A program made the position numbers and the translations under genes. A stretch of 63,764 bases of DNA from Acidobacteriota bacterium (lineage in GTDB: Bacteria; Acidobacteriota; Vicinamibacteria; Vicinamibacterales; UBA2999). Location of the stretch: positions 1 through 63,764 of the forward strand of contig JACPCS010000129.1 of the NCBI GenBank assembly GCA_016184455.1. The letters are read 5' to 3'. The notes beneath the pieces were generated by a model, which was given only the letters and a program-made list of their open reading frames with translations, was not told the DNA's origin and did no database searches. Positions 25,082 to 32,821 of this stretch are shown here, piece by piece (within the stretch, counting starts at the first letter, position 1; each line of letters opens with the position of its first letter).

Positions 25082-26911
25082 ATGACGAAGCTCCGAACCC
25101 TGCTCCTGGTGGGAGCGGCCAGCGTGTTGTTCATGACGGCGACCCAGGCGTCCGACCAGGCGCTGACGGGCGCGATCACCTCGGCGTCGGGGCAGAAGCT
25201 CGACGGCGTGACGGTCTACGCGAAGATGGACGGTTCGACCATCACGACGGCCGTCTACACGGACGAGACCGGCACGTATCACTTCCCGCCGCTGCCTGCG
25301 GGCAAGTACCGCGTCTGGGCGCAGGCGCTCGGCTACGAGGCGGCGACCGGCACGGTCGACCTCGGTTCGAAGCGGAAACAGGATCTCGCGCTGGAGCCGA
25401 TCGCCGATCCCGAGCGGCGGTTCCGGCAGATGCCGAGCGAGATGGTCGCGGCGGCGCTGCCCGACCGAACCCCGACCGACGCGCGCATGAAGAAGATCTT
25501 CATGAACAACTGCACCGGCTGCCATCCGCCCGGCTACATCCTGCAGTTCCGTTTCGACGAGGCCGGCTGGAACAAGGTGATCAACCTGATGAAGGTGGTG
25601 CCGGGCACGGGCGTCTTTCCCGGTCCGAATGCGCGGGTCAACGCCATCATGGACCGTAACCAGAAGGAGTTGGCGGCGTATCTCGCGCGCGCGCGTGGAC
25701 CTGCTGAGACCTCGATGAAGTTCACCGAGCGGCCGCGGCCGAGGGGCGAAGCCTCGCGCGCGGTCTGGAAGATCTATGACCTGCCGCTCAACCCGGACGT
25801 CGGCCTCGGCATCAAGTACAACGACAACGACGGCATGAGCAACTGGGCGCTCGGCCAGCCGTCGAAGCTCGCCGAGCTGCCGCACGACGGCAGCATGGGG
25901 CTCGACGGCAACCTGTATTACACCGTCAACAACCCGAACCGTTCCGTCACGATCGGCAAGGTCGACACGAAGACCGGGGAGGTGACGTACTTCAAGGCGG
26001 ACGGCCGCAACGGCGAGGCCGCGACCGCGCACGGGCTCACGCGCGACGCGCAGGGGAACTTCTGGTTCGACATCAACCCGGGCCGCCGCGGGCTCGGAAA
26101 GCTCGATCCGAAGACCGGCAAGATCACCATCTATCAGACGCCGTCGGACATGACGCCGGTCGGCGGCGCCGTGACGATGGACGTCGACGGCCAGGGGAAG
26201 ATCTGGGCGTCGGCGCCCGAGGGGGCGGTGCGGTTCGATCCGGTGACGGAGACCTTCACCGCGTACCGGTCCCTCACGTCGAAGAGCCCGAAGGGCACCG
26301 TGGGGACCTACGGCGCCGCGGGCGATCGCGACGGCAACGGCTGGTGGGCGCAGATGGCGATCGACACGATCGGTCATGCGAACGTGAAGACCGGCGAGGT
26401 GTCCGAGATCAAGCTGCCGCCGATCAAGGCCGAGATGGAGCGCTTCGCCGAGGATCGCGCGTTTTATGAGAGCTTCAACGACGCCGGCTTCAGCGTGCCG
26501 ATTCCGTGGTCGCTCGGGCCGCGGCGCATGGGGACCGACAAGAACGCCGACGTGCTCTGGGTCGGCAACTCGTGGGGGGCGTCGCTGACGCGCATCAACA
26601 CCAAGACGAAGGAGACGAGGATCATCCCGCTGCCGAGCCCGGCGCACCAGGCGTACCACATCCACGTCGACAGCCGGCACAACGCGTGGGGGAACCTCTG
26701 GACGTCGGATCAGATCTTCAAGTACGACCCGGCGGCGAACCGGTTCACGATGTTCGACATCCCGGTGCACGGCACCGAGTCGCGGCACATCTCGCTGCTC
26801 GAGCAGAACGGCCAGCTCCACGTCGTCATTCCCGTCTACCGGGCGAACCAGATGGGCGTGATGACCGTCCGCAGCGAAGCGGACCTCCGGGCCCTGCGCG
26901 CCGGGCGCTGA
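25082..26911 (+). CDS. CarboxypepD_reg + cytochrome c + virginiamycin B lyase-like propeller, paralog 2
   Basis: Exported protein of 609 aa with the same three-part layout as the gene at 17831. A signal peptide precedes an Ig-like domain (about 28-105; GTYHFPPLPAGKYRVWAQ). A c-haem segment CTGCH follows (about 144-148). The lyase-like propeller starts at about 235 (YDLPLNPDVGLGIKYNDNDG, MGLDGNLYYTVNNPN, GLTRDAQGNFWFDINPG, HIHVDSRHNAWGNLWTSDQ). Its adjacency to the small cytochrome c supports a redox role. A 13-bp perfect hairpin lies just after its stop. Confidence 0.88.
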   Translation: MTKLRTLLLVGAASVLFMTATQASDQALTGAITSASGQKLDGVTVYAKMDGSTITTAVYTDETGTYHFPPLPAGKYRVWAQALGYEAATGTVDLGSKRKQDLALEPIADPERRFRQMPSEMVAAALPDRTPTDARMKKIFMNNCTGCHPPGYILQFRFDEAGWNKVINLMKVVPGTGVFPGPNARVNAIMDRNQKELAAYLARARGPAETSMKFTERPRPRGEASRAVWKIYDLPLNPDVGLGIKYNDNDGMSNWALGQPSKLAELPHDGSMGLDGNLYYTVNNPNRSVTIGKVDTKTGEVTYFKADGRNGEAATAHGLTRDAQGNFWFDINPGRRGLGKLDPKTGKITIYQTPSDMTPVGGAVTMDVDGQGKIWASAPEGAVRFDPVTETFTAYRSLTSKSPKGTVGTYGAAGDRDGNGWWAQMAIDTIGHANVKTGEVSEIKLPPIKAEMERFAEDRAFYESFNDAGFSVPIPWSLGPRRMGTDKNADVLWVGNSWGASLTRINTKTKETRIIPLPSPAHQAYHIHVDSRHNAWGNLWTSDQIFKYDPAANRFTMFDIPVHGTESRHISLLEQNGQLHVVIPVYRANQMGVMTVRSEADLRALRAGR

Positions 26912-26922
26912 CCGTCCTTCCC

Positions 26923-26954
26923 GGGCGCGCGGCCGTTCACGCGGCCGCGCGCCC
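26923..26954 (+). terminator. GC-rich 13-bp hairpin after the cytochrome/propeller gene
   Basis: Left arm GGGCGCGCGGCCG (26923-26935) and right arm CGGCCGCGCGCCC (26942-26954) pair perfectly with a 6-nt loop. It begins 11 nt after the stop codon. There is no T-tract, so termination efficiency is uncertain. Confidence 0.55.
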
Positions 26955-27016
26955 GCTCCCGCCTGCGCGGTCGTGAACCTGTGTGGCCTGGCAATCCGCG
27001 CTATGCTGTGGCCGCG

Positions 27017-27034
27017 GTCCGGCTAGAGCCGGAC
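27017..27034. repeat. Short REP-like palindrome
   Basis: Perfect 8-bp stem GTCCGGCT / AGCCGGAC with an AG loop, followed by GCCACCT. Related GCCGG palindromes occur at 41967-41980. It lies about 35 bp upstream of the CMD gene. Confidence 0.5.
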
Positions 27035-27069
27035 GCCACCTACGCTCGATGTCTCGCAGGGAGGCAGAG

Positions 27070-27687
27070 ATGCTCAAAGTCATGTTCGCAATCGTTCTCT
27101 CCCTGGCGTTCTCGCTGACTGCCCTCGCGCAGGAGCGGATGGGCCCGATGCCCGCCGAGAAGATGACCCCGGCGCAGAAGCAGGCCGCCGACGACCACAC
27201 CAAGGCACGCGGGTCGCTGACGGGACCCTGGAACGTGCTGCTGCGCAGCCCGGAGCTGATGGGACGCGTGCGCGGCCTGAGCGACTACGTGCGCTTCAAC
27301 GGTGCGCTCCCGCCGCGGCTCTCGGAGTTCGTCATTCTCATCACCGCGCGGCAGTGGTCGCAGGCGTACGAATGGAATGCCCACTATACGCTCGCGGTCA
27401 AAGGCGGCCTCAATCCCGAGATTGCGAAGGCGATTGGCGACGGCCGCCGGCCGCACGGCATGGCCGAGGACGAAGAGATCCTGTACGACTTCGCGACCGA
27501 GCTGCTGCAGAACCGCAGCGTCAGCGACGCGACCTATACGCGCGCCATCGCGAAGTTTGGCGAGAAGGCCATGCTCGATACGATTGGCCTGATGGGCCAC
27601 TACTCGTTGATCGCGATGGTGCTGAACACGGCGCGCACGCCGGTTGCCCCGGGCGGCCCGCCGCTCCTCGAGCGGTTCCCGCGGTAG
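27070..27687 (+). CDS. Exported carboxymuconolactone decarboxylase (CMD)-fold protein
   Basis: Protein of 205 aa with signal peptide (MLKVMFAIVLSLAFSLTALAQ). The CMD core is SEFVILITARQWSQAYEWNAH, followed by the helical GMAEDEEILYDFATELLQ. It lacks the CxxC pair of AhpD-type members and keeps only the EW..H pattern, so a peroxidase function is unlikely. A gamma-CMD-like or structural role fits better. ATG 27070 was chosen for the GGGAGG upstream and the signal peptide. It is 8 nt from the VOC gene. A signal-less paralog is at 53037. Confidence 0.87.
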   Translation: MLKVMFAIVLSLAFSLTALAQERMGPMPAEKMTPAQKQAADDHTKARGSLTGPWNVLLRSPELMGRVRGLSDYVRFNGALPPRLSEFVILITARQWSQAYEWNAHYTLAVKGGLNPEIAKAIGDGRRPHGMAEDEEILYDFATELLQNRSVSDATYTRAIAKFGEKAMLDTIGLMGHYSLIAMVLNTARTPVAPGGPPLLERFPR

Positions 27688-27695
27688 TCGAATCC

Positions 27696-28412
27696 ATGGC
27701 CGAGACGCTCACCTTCGATCAGGTGCACCTCGGCGTGCCCGACCCTGAGGCGGCGGCGCGCTGGTACGTCGAGACGCTCGGCGCGTCGCCTGGCGAGCAC
27801 GTCGATCGGGTCTGGTTCGGCGGCGTGCGTGTGATCTTCCTGAAGAACGAGGCGCCCGGCCCGAGCGACGGCGCTGCGATCGACCACTTCGCACTCTCCT
27901 ACGGCGACGTGACCGCGGCCACGCAGACCCTCGCACACTCGGGCGTGCGCGTGACGACCCCGGTGTCCATGGCGCCGGGCCTCGGCCGCTACGCCTTCAT
28001 CGAGGATCCGTGGGGGTCGAAGATCCAGCTCGTGGAAGATCCCGATGCGCTCGGTTTCCACCACGTACACCTGCGCGTGCCCGAGCCGGACCGCGCGCGC
28101 GCCTGGTACCTGGAGCGTTTCGGCGGCACGCCTGCGCGGCACAAGGGGACGCTCGACGGCCTGCAGTACGGCCGCATCTGGGTCTTCCTCGATGCGGGCA
28201 CGGCGCCCCCGAGCCGCGGGCGCGCGATCGACCACGTCGGCTGGCGAATGCCCGACCTGCAGGAGAAGGCCGAGGAGCTGAGAGGCAAAGGCGTCACTTT
28301 CACCGTCGAGCCGAAGCCGGGCCCGGCGTCGCCGGGCGCGCCGGTGCTGATGTCGTTTACCGAGGATCCCTGGGGCGTGAAAATCGAGCTGCTCCAGCGA
28401 GCCGAGGACTGA
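27696..28412 (+). CDS. Two-domain VOC (glyoxalase/extradiol dioxygenase fold) protein
   Basis: Protein of 238 aa with two VOC modules, about 5-115 (FDQVHLGVPDPEAAARWYVE … EDPWGSKIQLVED) and about 117-235 (FHHVHLRVPEPDRARAWYLE … EDPWGVKIELLQ). VOC proteins are metal enzymes for isomerisation, lyase or ring-cleavage steps. The reaction here cannot be assigned. No signal peptide is seen, unlike the flanking genes. It starts 8 nt after the CMD stop and is 28 nt before the amidohydrolase. The second two-domain VOC gene lies at 31186. Confidence 0.88.
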   Translation: MAETLTFDQVHLGVPDPEAAARWYVETLGASPGEHVDRVWFGGVRVIFLKNEAPGPSDGAAIDHFALSYGDVTAATQTLAHSGVRVTTPVSMAPGLGRYAFIEDPWGSKIQLVEDPDALGFHHVHLRVPEPDRARAWYLERFGGTPARHKGTLDGLQYGRIWVFLDAGTAPPSRGRAIDHVGWRMPDLQEKAEELRGKGVTFTVEPKPGPASPGAPVLMSFTEDPWGVKIELLQRAED

Positions 28413-28440
28413 TATATTCCCCCAGCGAAGGAGTATTCAC

Positions 28441-29748
28441 ATGTCCCGCACTTCCATCCATGTCGTCGTCGGGTTTCTGTCGGCGTTGGTGCTCACCGGG
28501 AGCCTGACCACCGAGCGGTCAGCCGCCCAGGCGCCAGCGAACGGCGCCACCGCGCTGACCAACGTGCGCATCATCGACGGGACCGGCGCCGCGCCCGTCG
28601 AGCGGGGGACGATCGTGACGAGCAACGGCAGGATCACGGCGGCCGGCGCGTCGGTGCAGGTGCCCGCGGGCGCCACGCGCGTCGACTTCACCGGCAAGAC
28701 CGTGATGCCCGGGATGGTCAATGCGCACGCGCACGTGCAGAACCTGACGAAGTCGATGCCGATGCGCGACGACCTGGTGCGGCGGCTGCGCCTGTACGCG
28801 GCGTACGGCATCACCACCGCGGTCAGCCTGGGCCAGGTGGACACGGCCGAGCAGATGGAGGTCGTCCGCCTGCGCGACGAGCAGGACCGGGGTCCGCTCG
28901 ACCGCGCGCGGGTGTACACGTCGGGACCGAGCATCCGCGGGCTGAAGACGATGGATGAGGTGCGACAGACGGTCGATCGCTACGTCGATCAGAAGGTCGA
29001 CCGCATCAAGACGCACGTCACGCCGCAGATGACGCCGGATCAGTACGCCGCGCTCATCGAGCAGGCGCACAAGCGCGGGATGCGCGTCAACGCGCACATC
29101 TTCACCCTCGACGAGGCGAAGATGGTGCTCGAGCGGGGCGTCGACGTCATCGCCCACAGCGTGCGCGACCGCGACGTCGACCAGGCGCTCATCAACGCCA
29201 TGAAGGCGCGCAACGTCGGCTACATCCCGACGCTGACGCGCGATCTCTCGCTCGTCGTCTACCAGTCGACGCCGGCGTTCTTCAAGGAGCCGTTCTTCCA
29301 GCGCGGCATGGCGGTGTACGAGGAGCAGGTCAAGGTCCTCAGCAGCCCGGAGCGGCAGGCGAAGTTCCGCGCCGATCCGCAGACGAAGATGATCGAGAAG
29401 GCGCTCGAGCAGGGCACGCGCAACCTGAAGCTCCTGTCGGATGCCGGCGTGACCATCGCCATGGGGACCGACAGCGGCACTGACGAGGGGCGCTGGCAGG
29501 GGTACTTCGAGCAGGTCGAGGTGGAGATGATGGTCAAGGCCGGGTTGACGCCGATGCAGGCGATCGTCGCCGCCACGGGCGCCGCGGCCCGCGTGTCGAA
29601 GCTCGACCACGTCGGCACGATCGCCGCCGGCAAGGCCGCCGACCTGGTCGTGCTGGACGCGAACCCGCTCCAGGACATCCGCAACCTGCGGCAGATCAAC
29701 TCGGTGTGGGTCGCCGGCCGCCGCATGGGGACGACGGGGACGAACTGA
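28441..29748 (+). CDS. Exported amidohydrolase
   Basis: Protein of 435 aa with a signal peptide (about 1-30). Motifs are ATALTNVRIIDGTGAAPVE, metal site GMVNAHAHVQN, HIFTLDEAK and VIAHSVRD with the third and fourth His, and MGTDSGTDEGRW with the catalytic Asp. The C-terminal GKAADLVVLDANPLQDIRNLRQI is typical of imidazolonepropionase/prolidase-like amidohydrolases. It is similar in layout to the 14778 gene but lacks the TIG domain. It is the last gene before an intrinsic terminator at 29817. The substrate is unknown. Confidence 0.9.
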   Translation: MSRTSIHVVVGFLSALVLTGSLTTERSAAQAPANGATALTNVRIIDGTGAAPVERGTIVTSNGRITAAGASVQVPAGATRVDFTGKTVMPGMVNAHAHVQNLTKSMPMRDDLVRRLRLYAAYGITTAVSLGQVDTAEQMEVVRLRDEQDRGPLDRARVYTSGPSIRGLKTMDEVRQTVDRYVDQKVDRIKTHVTPQMTPDQYAALIEQAHKRGMRVNAHIFTLDEAKMVLERGVDVIAHSVRDRDVDQALINAMKARNVGYIPTLTRDLSLVVYQSTPAFFKEPFFQRGMAVYEEQVKVLSSPERQAKFRADPQTKMIEKALEQGTRNLKLLSDAGVTIAMGTDSGTDEGRWQGYFEQVEVEMMVKAGLTPMQAIVAATGAAARVSKLDHVGTIAAGKAADLVVLDANPLQDIRNLRQINSVWVAGRRMGTTGTN

Positions 29749-29751
29749 ATT

Positions 29752-29802
29752 GTGGGGCGAGCCTTTCGGGCTCGCCGCGCGAACCCGAAGGGTTCGCGCC
29801 AC
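29752..29802. repeat. 51-bp two-hairpin intergenic element, copy 3 (inverted)
   Basis: This is the reverse complement of the copies at 11950 and 56311 with two substitutions, one in a loop and one in the linker. Both stems (GGCGAGCC / GGCTCGCC and CGCGAACCC / GGGTTCGCG) stay perfect. It begins 3 nt after the amidohydrolase stop and precedes an intrinsic terminator. Confidence 0.85.
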
Positions 29803-29816
29803 ATCATCCCGGGTAG

Positions 29817-29848
29817 CCGGAGGCCTTCCCGCCTCCGGCCTTTTTTTC
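29817..29848 (+). terminator. Intrinsic terminator
   Basis: Perfect 9-bp stem GCCGGAGGC / GCCTCCGGC with loop CTTCCC, followed by C and seven T. It ends the CMD-VOC-amidohydrolase transcript. The aldolase ribosome-binding site GGAGG follows almost directly at 29850. Confidence 0.85.
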
Positions 29849-29858
29849 GGAGGGAACT

Positions 29859-30668
29859 ATGCACCGCGTCGTCCTGTTCACGTGGTTGGTCGTCTGCGTC
29901 ACGTGCGCTGCGGTCGTCGCCGGGCAGGAGAATCGCACCGGAACGGGCGGTGCCAGCCTGCAGCTCATCGACGACCTCGTGGTCGCCAACCGCATCCTGG
30001 CCAACGAGGGGATCCTCGACGGCCTCGGACACATCAGCACGCGTCACGATTCGCGTCCGGATCGTTTCCTGCTCTCGCGCGACCTCGCGCCAGGCCTCGT
30101 CACCGCCGCGGACCTGGCGGAGTACGACCTGGAGGGCAACCCCGTGAACGGCCAGGCGCCGCGCGGCTATCAGGAGCGGTTCATCCACGCGGCGATCTAC
30201 AAGGCGCGGCCCGACGTGCGATCGGTGGTCCACGCGCACACGCCGTCGGTCCTGACGTTTGCGGTTTCGACGATCCCGCTGCGGCCCATCTACCACATGG
30301 CCGCGTTCCTCGTGCCCGGCGTGCCGATGTACGAGATCCGCAAGGTCGCGGGGCATCAGGGGATGCTCGTCAACGACATGCGCACCGGCACGGCGCTCGC
30401 GCAGACGCTCGGCGACAAGCCGGTCGCACTGATGCGCGGCCACGGGTTCGTGGCCGTCGGACCGAACGTGCCCGAGGCGGTGAGCCGCGCCATCTTTCTC
30501 GACGTGAACGCGCGCGTGCAGCTCCAGGCGATCCAGCTGGGCGGCACGGTCAATTACCTGACCGCGGCCGACGTCGCGCCGGGCGGCGGGCAGACGGCGC
30601 AGCCGAACCAGACGACGGCCTACCCGCGAAGCTGGGGGATTTGGAAAGAGCGCGCGATGAGCCGCTGA
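29859..30668 (+). CDS. Exported class II aldolase/adducin-family protein
   Basis: Protein of 269 aa with a signal peptide (MHRVVLFTWLVVCVTCAAVVAGQ). The class II aldolase head follows: LVVANRILANEGILDGLGHIS, FLLSRDLAPG, acid residue in YQERFIHAAIYKARP, zinc ligands in VVHAHTPS (about 125) and the third His in MRGHGFVAVG (about 193). All zinc ligands are present, so catalysis is possible. The family usually acts in the cytoplasm on phosphorylated sugars. Export suggests a different substrate such as a hydroxy-keto acid. It is followed 12 nt later by the RidA gene. Confidence 0.9.
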   Translation: MHRVVLFTWLVVCVTCAAVVAGQENRTGTGGASLQLIDDLVVANRILANEGILDGLGHISTRHDSRPDRFLLSRDLAPGLVTAADLAEYDLEGNPVNGQAPRGYQERFIHAAIYKARPDVRSVVHAHTPSVLTFAVSTIPLRPIYHMAAFLVPGVPMYEIRKVAGHQGMLVNDMRTGTALAQTLGDKPVALMRGHGFVAVGPNVPEAVSRAIFLDVNARVQLQAIQLGGTVNYLTAADVAPGGGQTAQPNQTTAYPRSWGIWKERAMSR

Positions 30669-30680
30669 AGAGGAGGCACG

Positions 30681-31175
30681 ATGAGGACTGATCGGATGCG
30701 GATCGCGGCGGTCGCCGGCGCCGTCGGCCTGGCGCTCGGCATCGCCACCACGCTCGTCGCCCAGAATCGGCAGCCGTCGGGCGCGGCGGCCTCCGCACGG
30801 CGCGTGATCCGTCCGGAGCGGGCGCCGAACACCGGGCTGCCGTTCAGCGCCGGCATCCTGGTCGGCAACACGTTGTATATCGCCGGCCATCTGGGGCGCG
30901 ACCCCGTCGGCTCCGAGCTCGCCAAAGGCGGGATCGAGGCCGAGACGCGCCAGGCGCTCGCCAACATCGGCGAGGTGCTGAAGACGGCCGGCATGAGCTT
31001 TCGCGACGTGACGACGGTGACGGCCTACATCACCGACTTCAAGGAGTTCGACCGCTTCAACGCGGTCTATCGCGAGTTCTTTCCGACCGATCCGCCGGCG
31101 AGAGCCACCGTGCAGGTGGCGGCGCTCAACGCGGGCGCGCGCGTCGAGCTGCAGATGATCGCGGTAAGACCCTGA
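30681..31175 (+). CDS. Exported RidA-family protein
   Basis: Protein of 164 aa. An N-terminal hydrophobic segment (MRIAAVAGAVGLALGIATTLVAQ) precedes a full RidA domain: NTGLPFSAGILVGNTLYIAGHLG, ALANIGEVLKTAGMSFRDVTTVTAYITDF, YREFFPTDPPARATVQVA. The Arg in PPARATVQV that RidA uses to hold the imine carboxylate is kept. RidA normally hydrolyses enamine/imine intermediates in the cytoplasm, so an exported version is notable. It lies 12 nt after the aldolase and 10 nt before the VOC gene. Confidence 0.9.
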   Translation: MRTDRMRIAAVAGAVGLALGIATTLVAQNRQPSGAAASARRVIRPERAPNTGLPFSAGILVGNTLYIAGHLGRDPVGSELAKGGIEAETRQALANIGEVLKTAGMSFRDVTTVTAYITDFKEFDRFNAVYREFFPTDPPARATVQVAALNAGARVELQMIAVRP

Positions 31176-31185
31176 GGGGGCAGAC

Positions 31186-32166
31186 GTGACGACACTTCGG
31201 AAGATGCGTTGGACCGCTATGCGGCTCGTTACGAGGATCTTGTGCCCGTTCCTTTGCCCGACCGCCAGCCGCATAGCGGTCCTAGGCGGGCGAAGCGCGC
31301 CCAAGAGATACTGCCAACCAGCCAAGGGCGAAGGAGATATCAAGGGCGGAGCCCTTGGCTGGTTATTGTGCGGGATCTGTGTCGTGGCGATCGGCGCGCT
31401 CGGCCGGGGGCAGGTACGCGACACGATGCCGTACGACCACATTCACCTGACGGCGTCGGATCCCGAGAAGGCGTACGACTGGTATCTGGCGAATCTCGAG
31501 GGGCGCGCTGCCGAGAACGCCGGCCGGCTCATGTTCGAGCCGTTCACGAGCGGCCGTCCGCTGCCGCTGCAACTGATGTTCATCAAGGCGCCCGACGCCG
31601 GACCGAGCCAGGGGAGCGTGATCGAGAGCATCGGCTTCTCGTTCCACGACGTTGGCGCCAAGGTGAAGGCGCTCGAGGCCGCCGGTGCGCGCGTCGTCGC
31701 CCCCGTCCGCGACACGCCCGGGTTCGGGAAGCGCGCGGCCGTCGTCGATCCCTGGGGCGTCACGATCGAGCTCGTCGAGGACCACGCGCAGCTCGGCTTC
31801 CATCACATCACGCTGCGCCTCGCGGATCCCGCGGCGACGATCGAGTGGCTGCTCGCCGCCTTTGGCGGCGAGCGCGTGAAGATGGGCGGCACACTCGACG
31901 CGCTGCGCTACGGCCGCACGTACGTGGCCGTTGTGCAGGGGGCGGGGGCCGCGCCGAGTCAGGGTCGGGCCATCGACCATCTCGGCTGGGGACCGCGCGA
32001 CATCGACGCGACCGCCGCCGCGCTGAAGGCGAAGGGCGTCGCGTTCACGGCGGCGCCGTCGCCGAAGCCGAACCAGTTCGGCCATCGCACGGCGTACGTC
32101 GACGCACCCGGCGGCGTGCGGATCGAGCTGGTCCAGCACGCCGAGTGCGCGTGGGGGAAGAACTAG
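31186..32166 (+). CDS. Two-domain VOC protein with a leader built from a structured repeat
   Basis: The open frame of 326 aa starts with GTG after GGGGG. The VOC domains lie at about 82-195 (YDHIHLTASDPEKAYDWYLA … DPWGVTIELVED) and about 197-320 (FHHITLRLADPAATIEWLL … DAPGGVRIELVQ). Residues about 9-60 are encoded by the 154-bp three-hairpin element (31211-31364) and have no family character. After it LLCGICVVAIGALGRGQ looks like the rest of a signal peptide. I infer that the element inserted into an exported VOC gene and kept the frame open. Another start inside the element is possible. It ends 1 bp from the convergent DUF1080 gene. Confidence 0.82.
   Translation: MTTLRKMRWTAMRLVTRILCPFLCPTASRIAVLGGRSAPKRYCQPAKGEGDIKGGALGWLLCGICVVAIGALGRGQVRDTMPYDHIHLTASDPEKAYDWYLANLEGRAAENAGRLMFEPFTSGRPLPLQLMFIKAPDAGPSQGSVIESIGFSFHDVGAKVKALEAAGARVVAPVRDTPGFGKRAAVVDPWGVTIELVEDHAQLGFHHITLRLADPAATIEWLLAAFGGERVKMGGTLDALRYGRTYVAVVQGAGAAPSQGRAIDHLGWGPRDIDATAAALKAKGVAFTAAPSPKPNQFGHRTAYVDAPGGVRIELVQHAECAWGKN
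31211..31364. repeat. 155-bp three-hairpin element, copy B
   Basis: Stem 1 is GGACCGCTATGCGG (31211-31224) with CCGCATAGCGGTCC (31269-31282). The middle hairpin around GCGAAGCGCGCC (31285-31301) is slightly imperfect. Stem 3 is AACCAGCCAAGGGC (31316-31329) with GCCCTTGGCTGGTT (31351-31364). The outer stems are identical to copy A. The loop of stem 1 is unrelated, and the loop of stem 3 is shorter than in copy A. Confidence 0.85.
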
Positions 32167-32167
32167 G

Positions 32168-32725
32168 CTACTTCAGCTCGCGGATCTGGATGTTCCGGTA
32201 GCGCACCAGTCCGCCCGCGGCCTGGATGGCGATCGGCCCGCGCGCGTACTTCGTGTCGGTCGCCTCGGCGACGAGCATGCCGTTCATGCGCGCCGTGAAC
32301 TTCGGCCCCCGCACGGTCAGCTCGACGGTCGTCCACTTATTGCCGGAGTCGTACTGCACGAGTGGCTTGGCGACGTTGACGATCGAGCCGGTGCGTCCCG
32401 ACTGGTCCTTGCGCTGATCGTTGATGTTCAGCTCGTAGGCGTTCTGGATCCCCGGGTCCTTGACGTCGGTGATCCGGAACATGATGCCGGCGTTCGATTC
32501 GGGCCGCACCCAGACGTCGGCGCGCAGCTCGAAATCGGTGTACGACGCCTTCGAGACGAGATAGCCGCGCGGCATGTCGGCCTCGATCACCCCGTCGGCC
32601 ACACGCCAGTTGGCGTTGCCCGTCGTGACCCACTGGTCGAGGCTCTTGCCGTCGAACAGGCTGACCCAGCCGGCGCTGCTCTGGCCGGCGACTACGAGAG
32701 CAAGTATCAGGGCGGAGACGCGCAT
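32168..32725 (-). CDS. Secreted DUF1080 (3-keto-disaccharide hydrolase-like) protein
   Basis: Protein of 185 aa with signal peptide (MRVSALILALVVAGQSSA) and one DUF1080 jelly-roll domain: GWVSLFDGKSLDQWV, NANWRVADGVIEAD, YTDFELRADVWVRPESNAGIMFR, AYELNINDQR and GPIAIQAAGGLVRYRNIQIREL. Members are concanavalin-like sugar-binding or 3-ketoglycoside hydrolysing domains. This single-domain form is short but complete. It converges on the VOC gene with a 1-bp gap and is divergent from the YVTN propeller gene. The longer frame upstream is antisense read-through. Confidence 0.9.
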   Translation of the reverse strand: MRVSALILALVVAGQSSAGWVSLFDGKSLDQWVTTGNANWRVADGVIEADMPRGYLVSKASYTDFELRADVWVRPESNAGIMFRITDVKDPGIQNAYELNINDQRKDQSGRTGSIVNVAKPLVQYDSGNKWTTVELTVRGPKFTARMNGMLVAEATDTKYARGPIAIQAAGGLVRYRNIQIRELK

Positions 32726-32821
32726 CGGTTTCACTCCTTGAAACAGTATCGGCCAGCAATATACCCCGGCTCTGCGGCGGCCCGCCGCCTTGGCCGTACT
32801 TCTCCTTTTCTGGAGGCTGTT

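Noticed and set aside
17831..26911. Streptogramin resistance genes
   Set aside because: The propellers resemble virginiamycin B lyase but sit in exported proteins with a haem site and an Ig-like domain, in a redox operon. Resistance is not supported.
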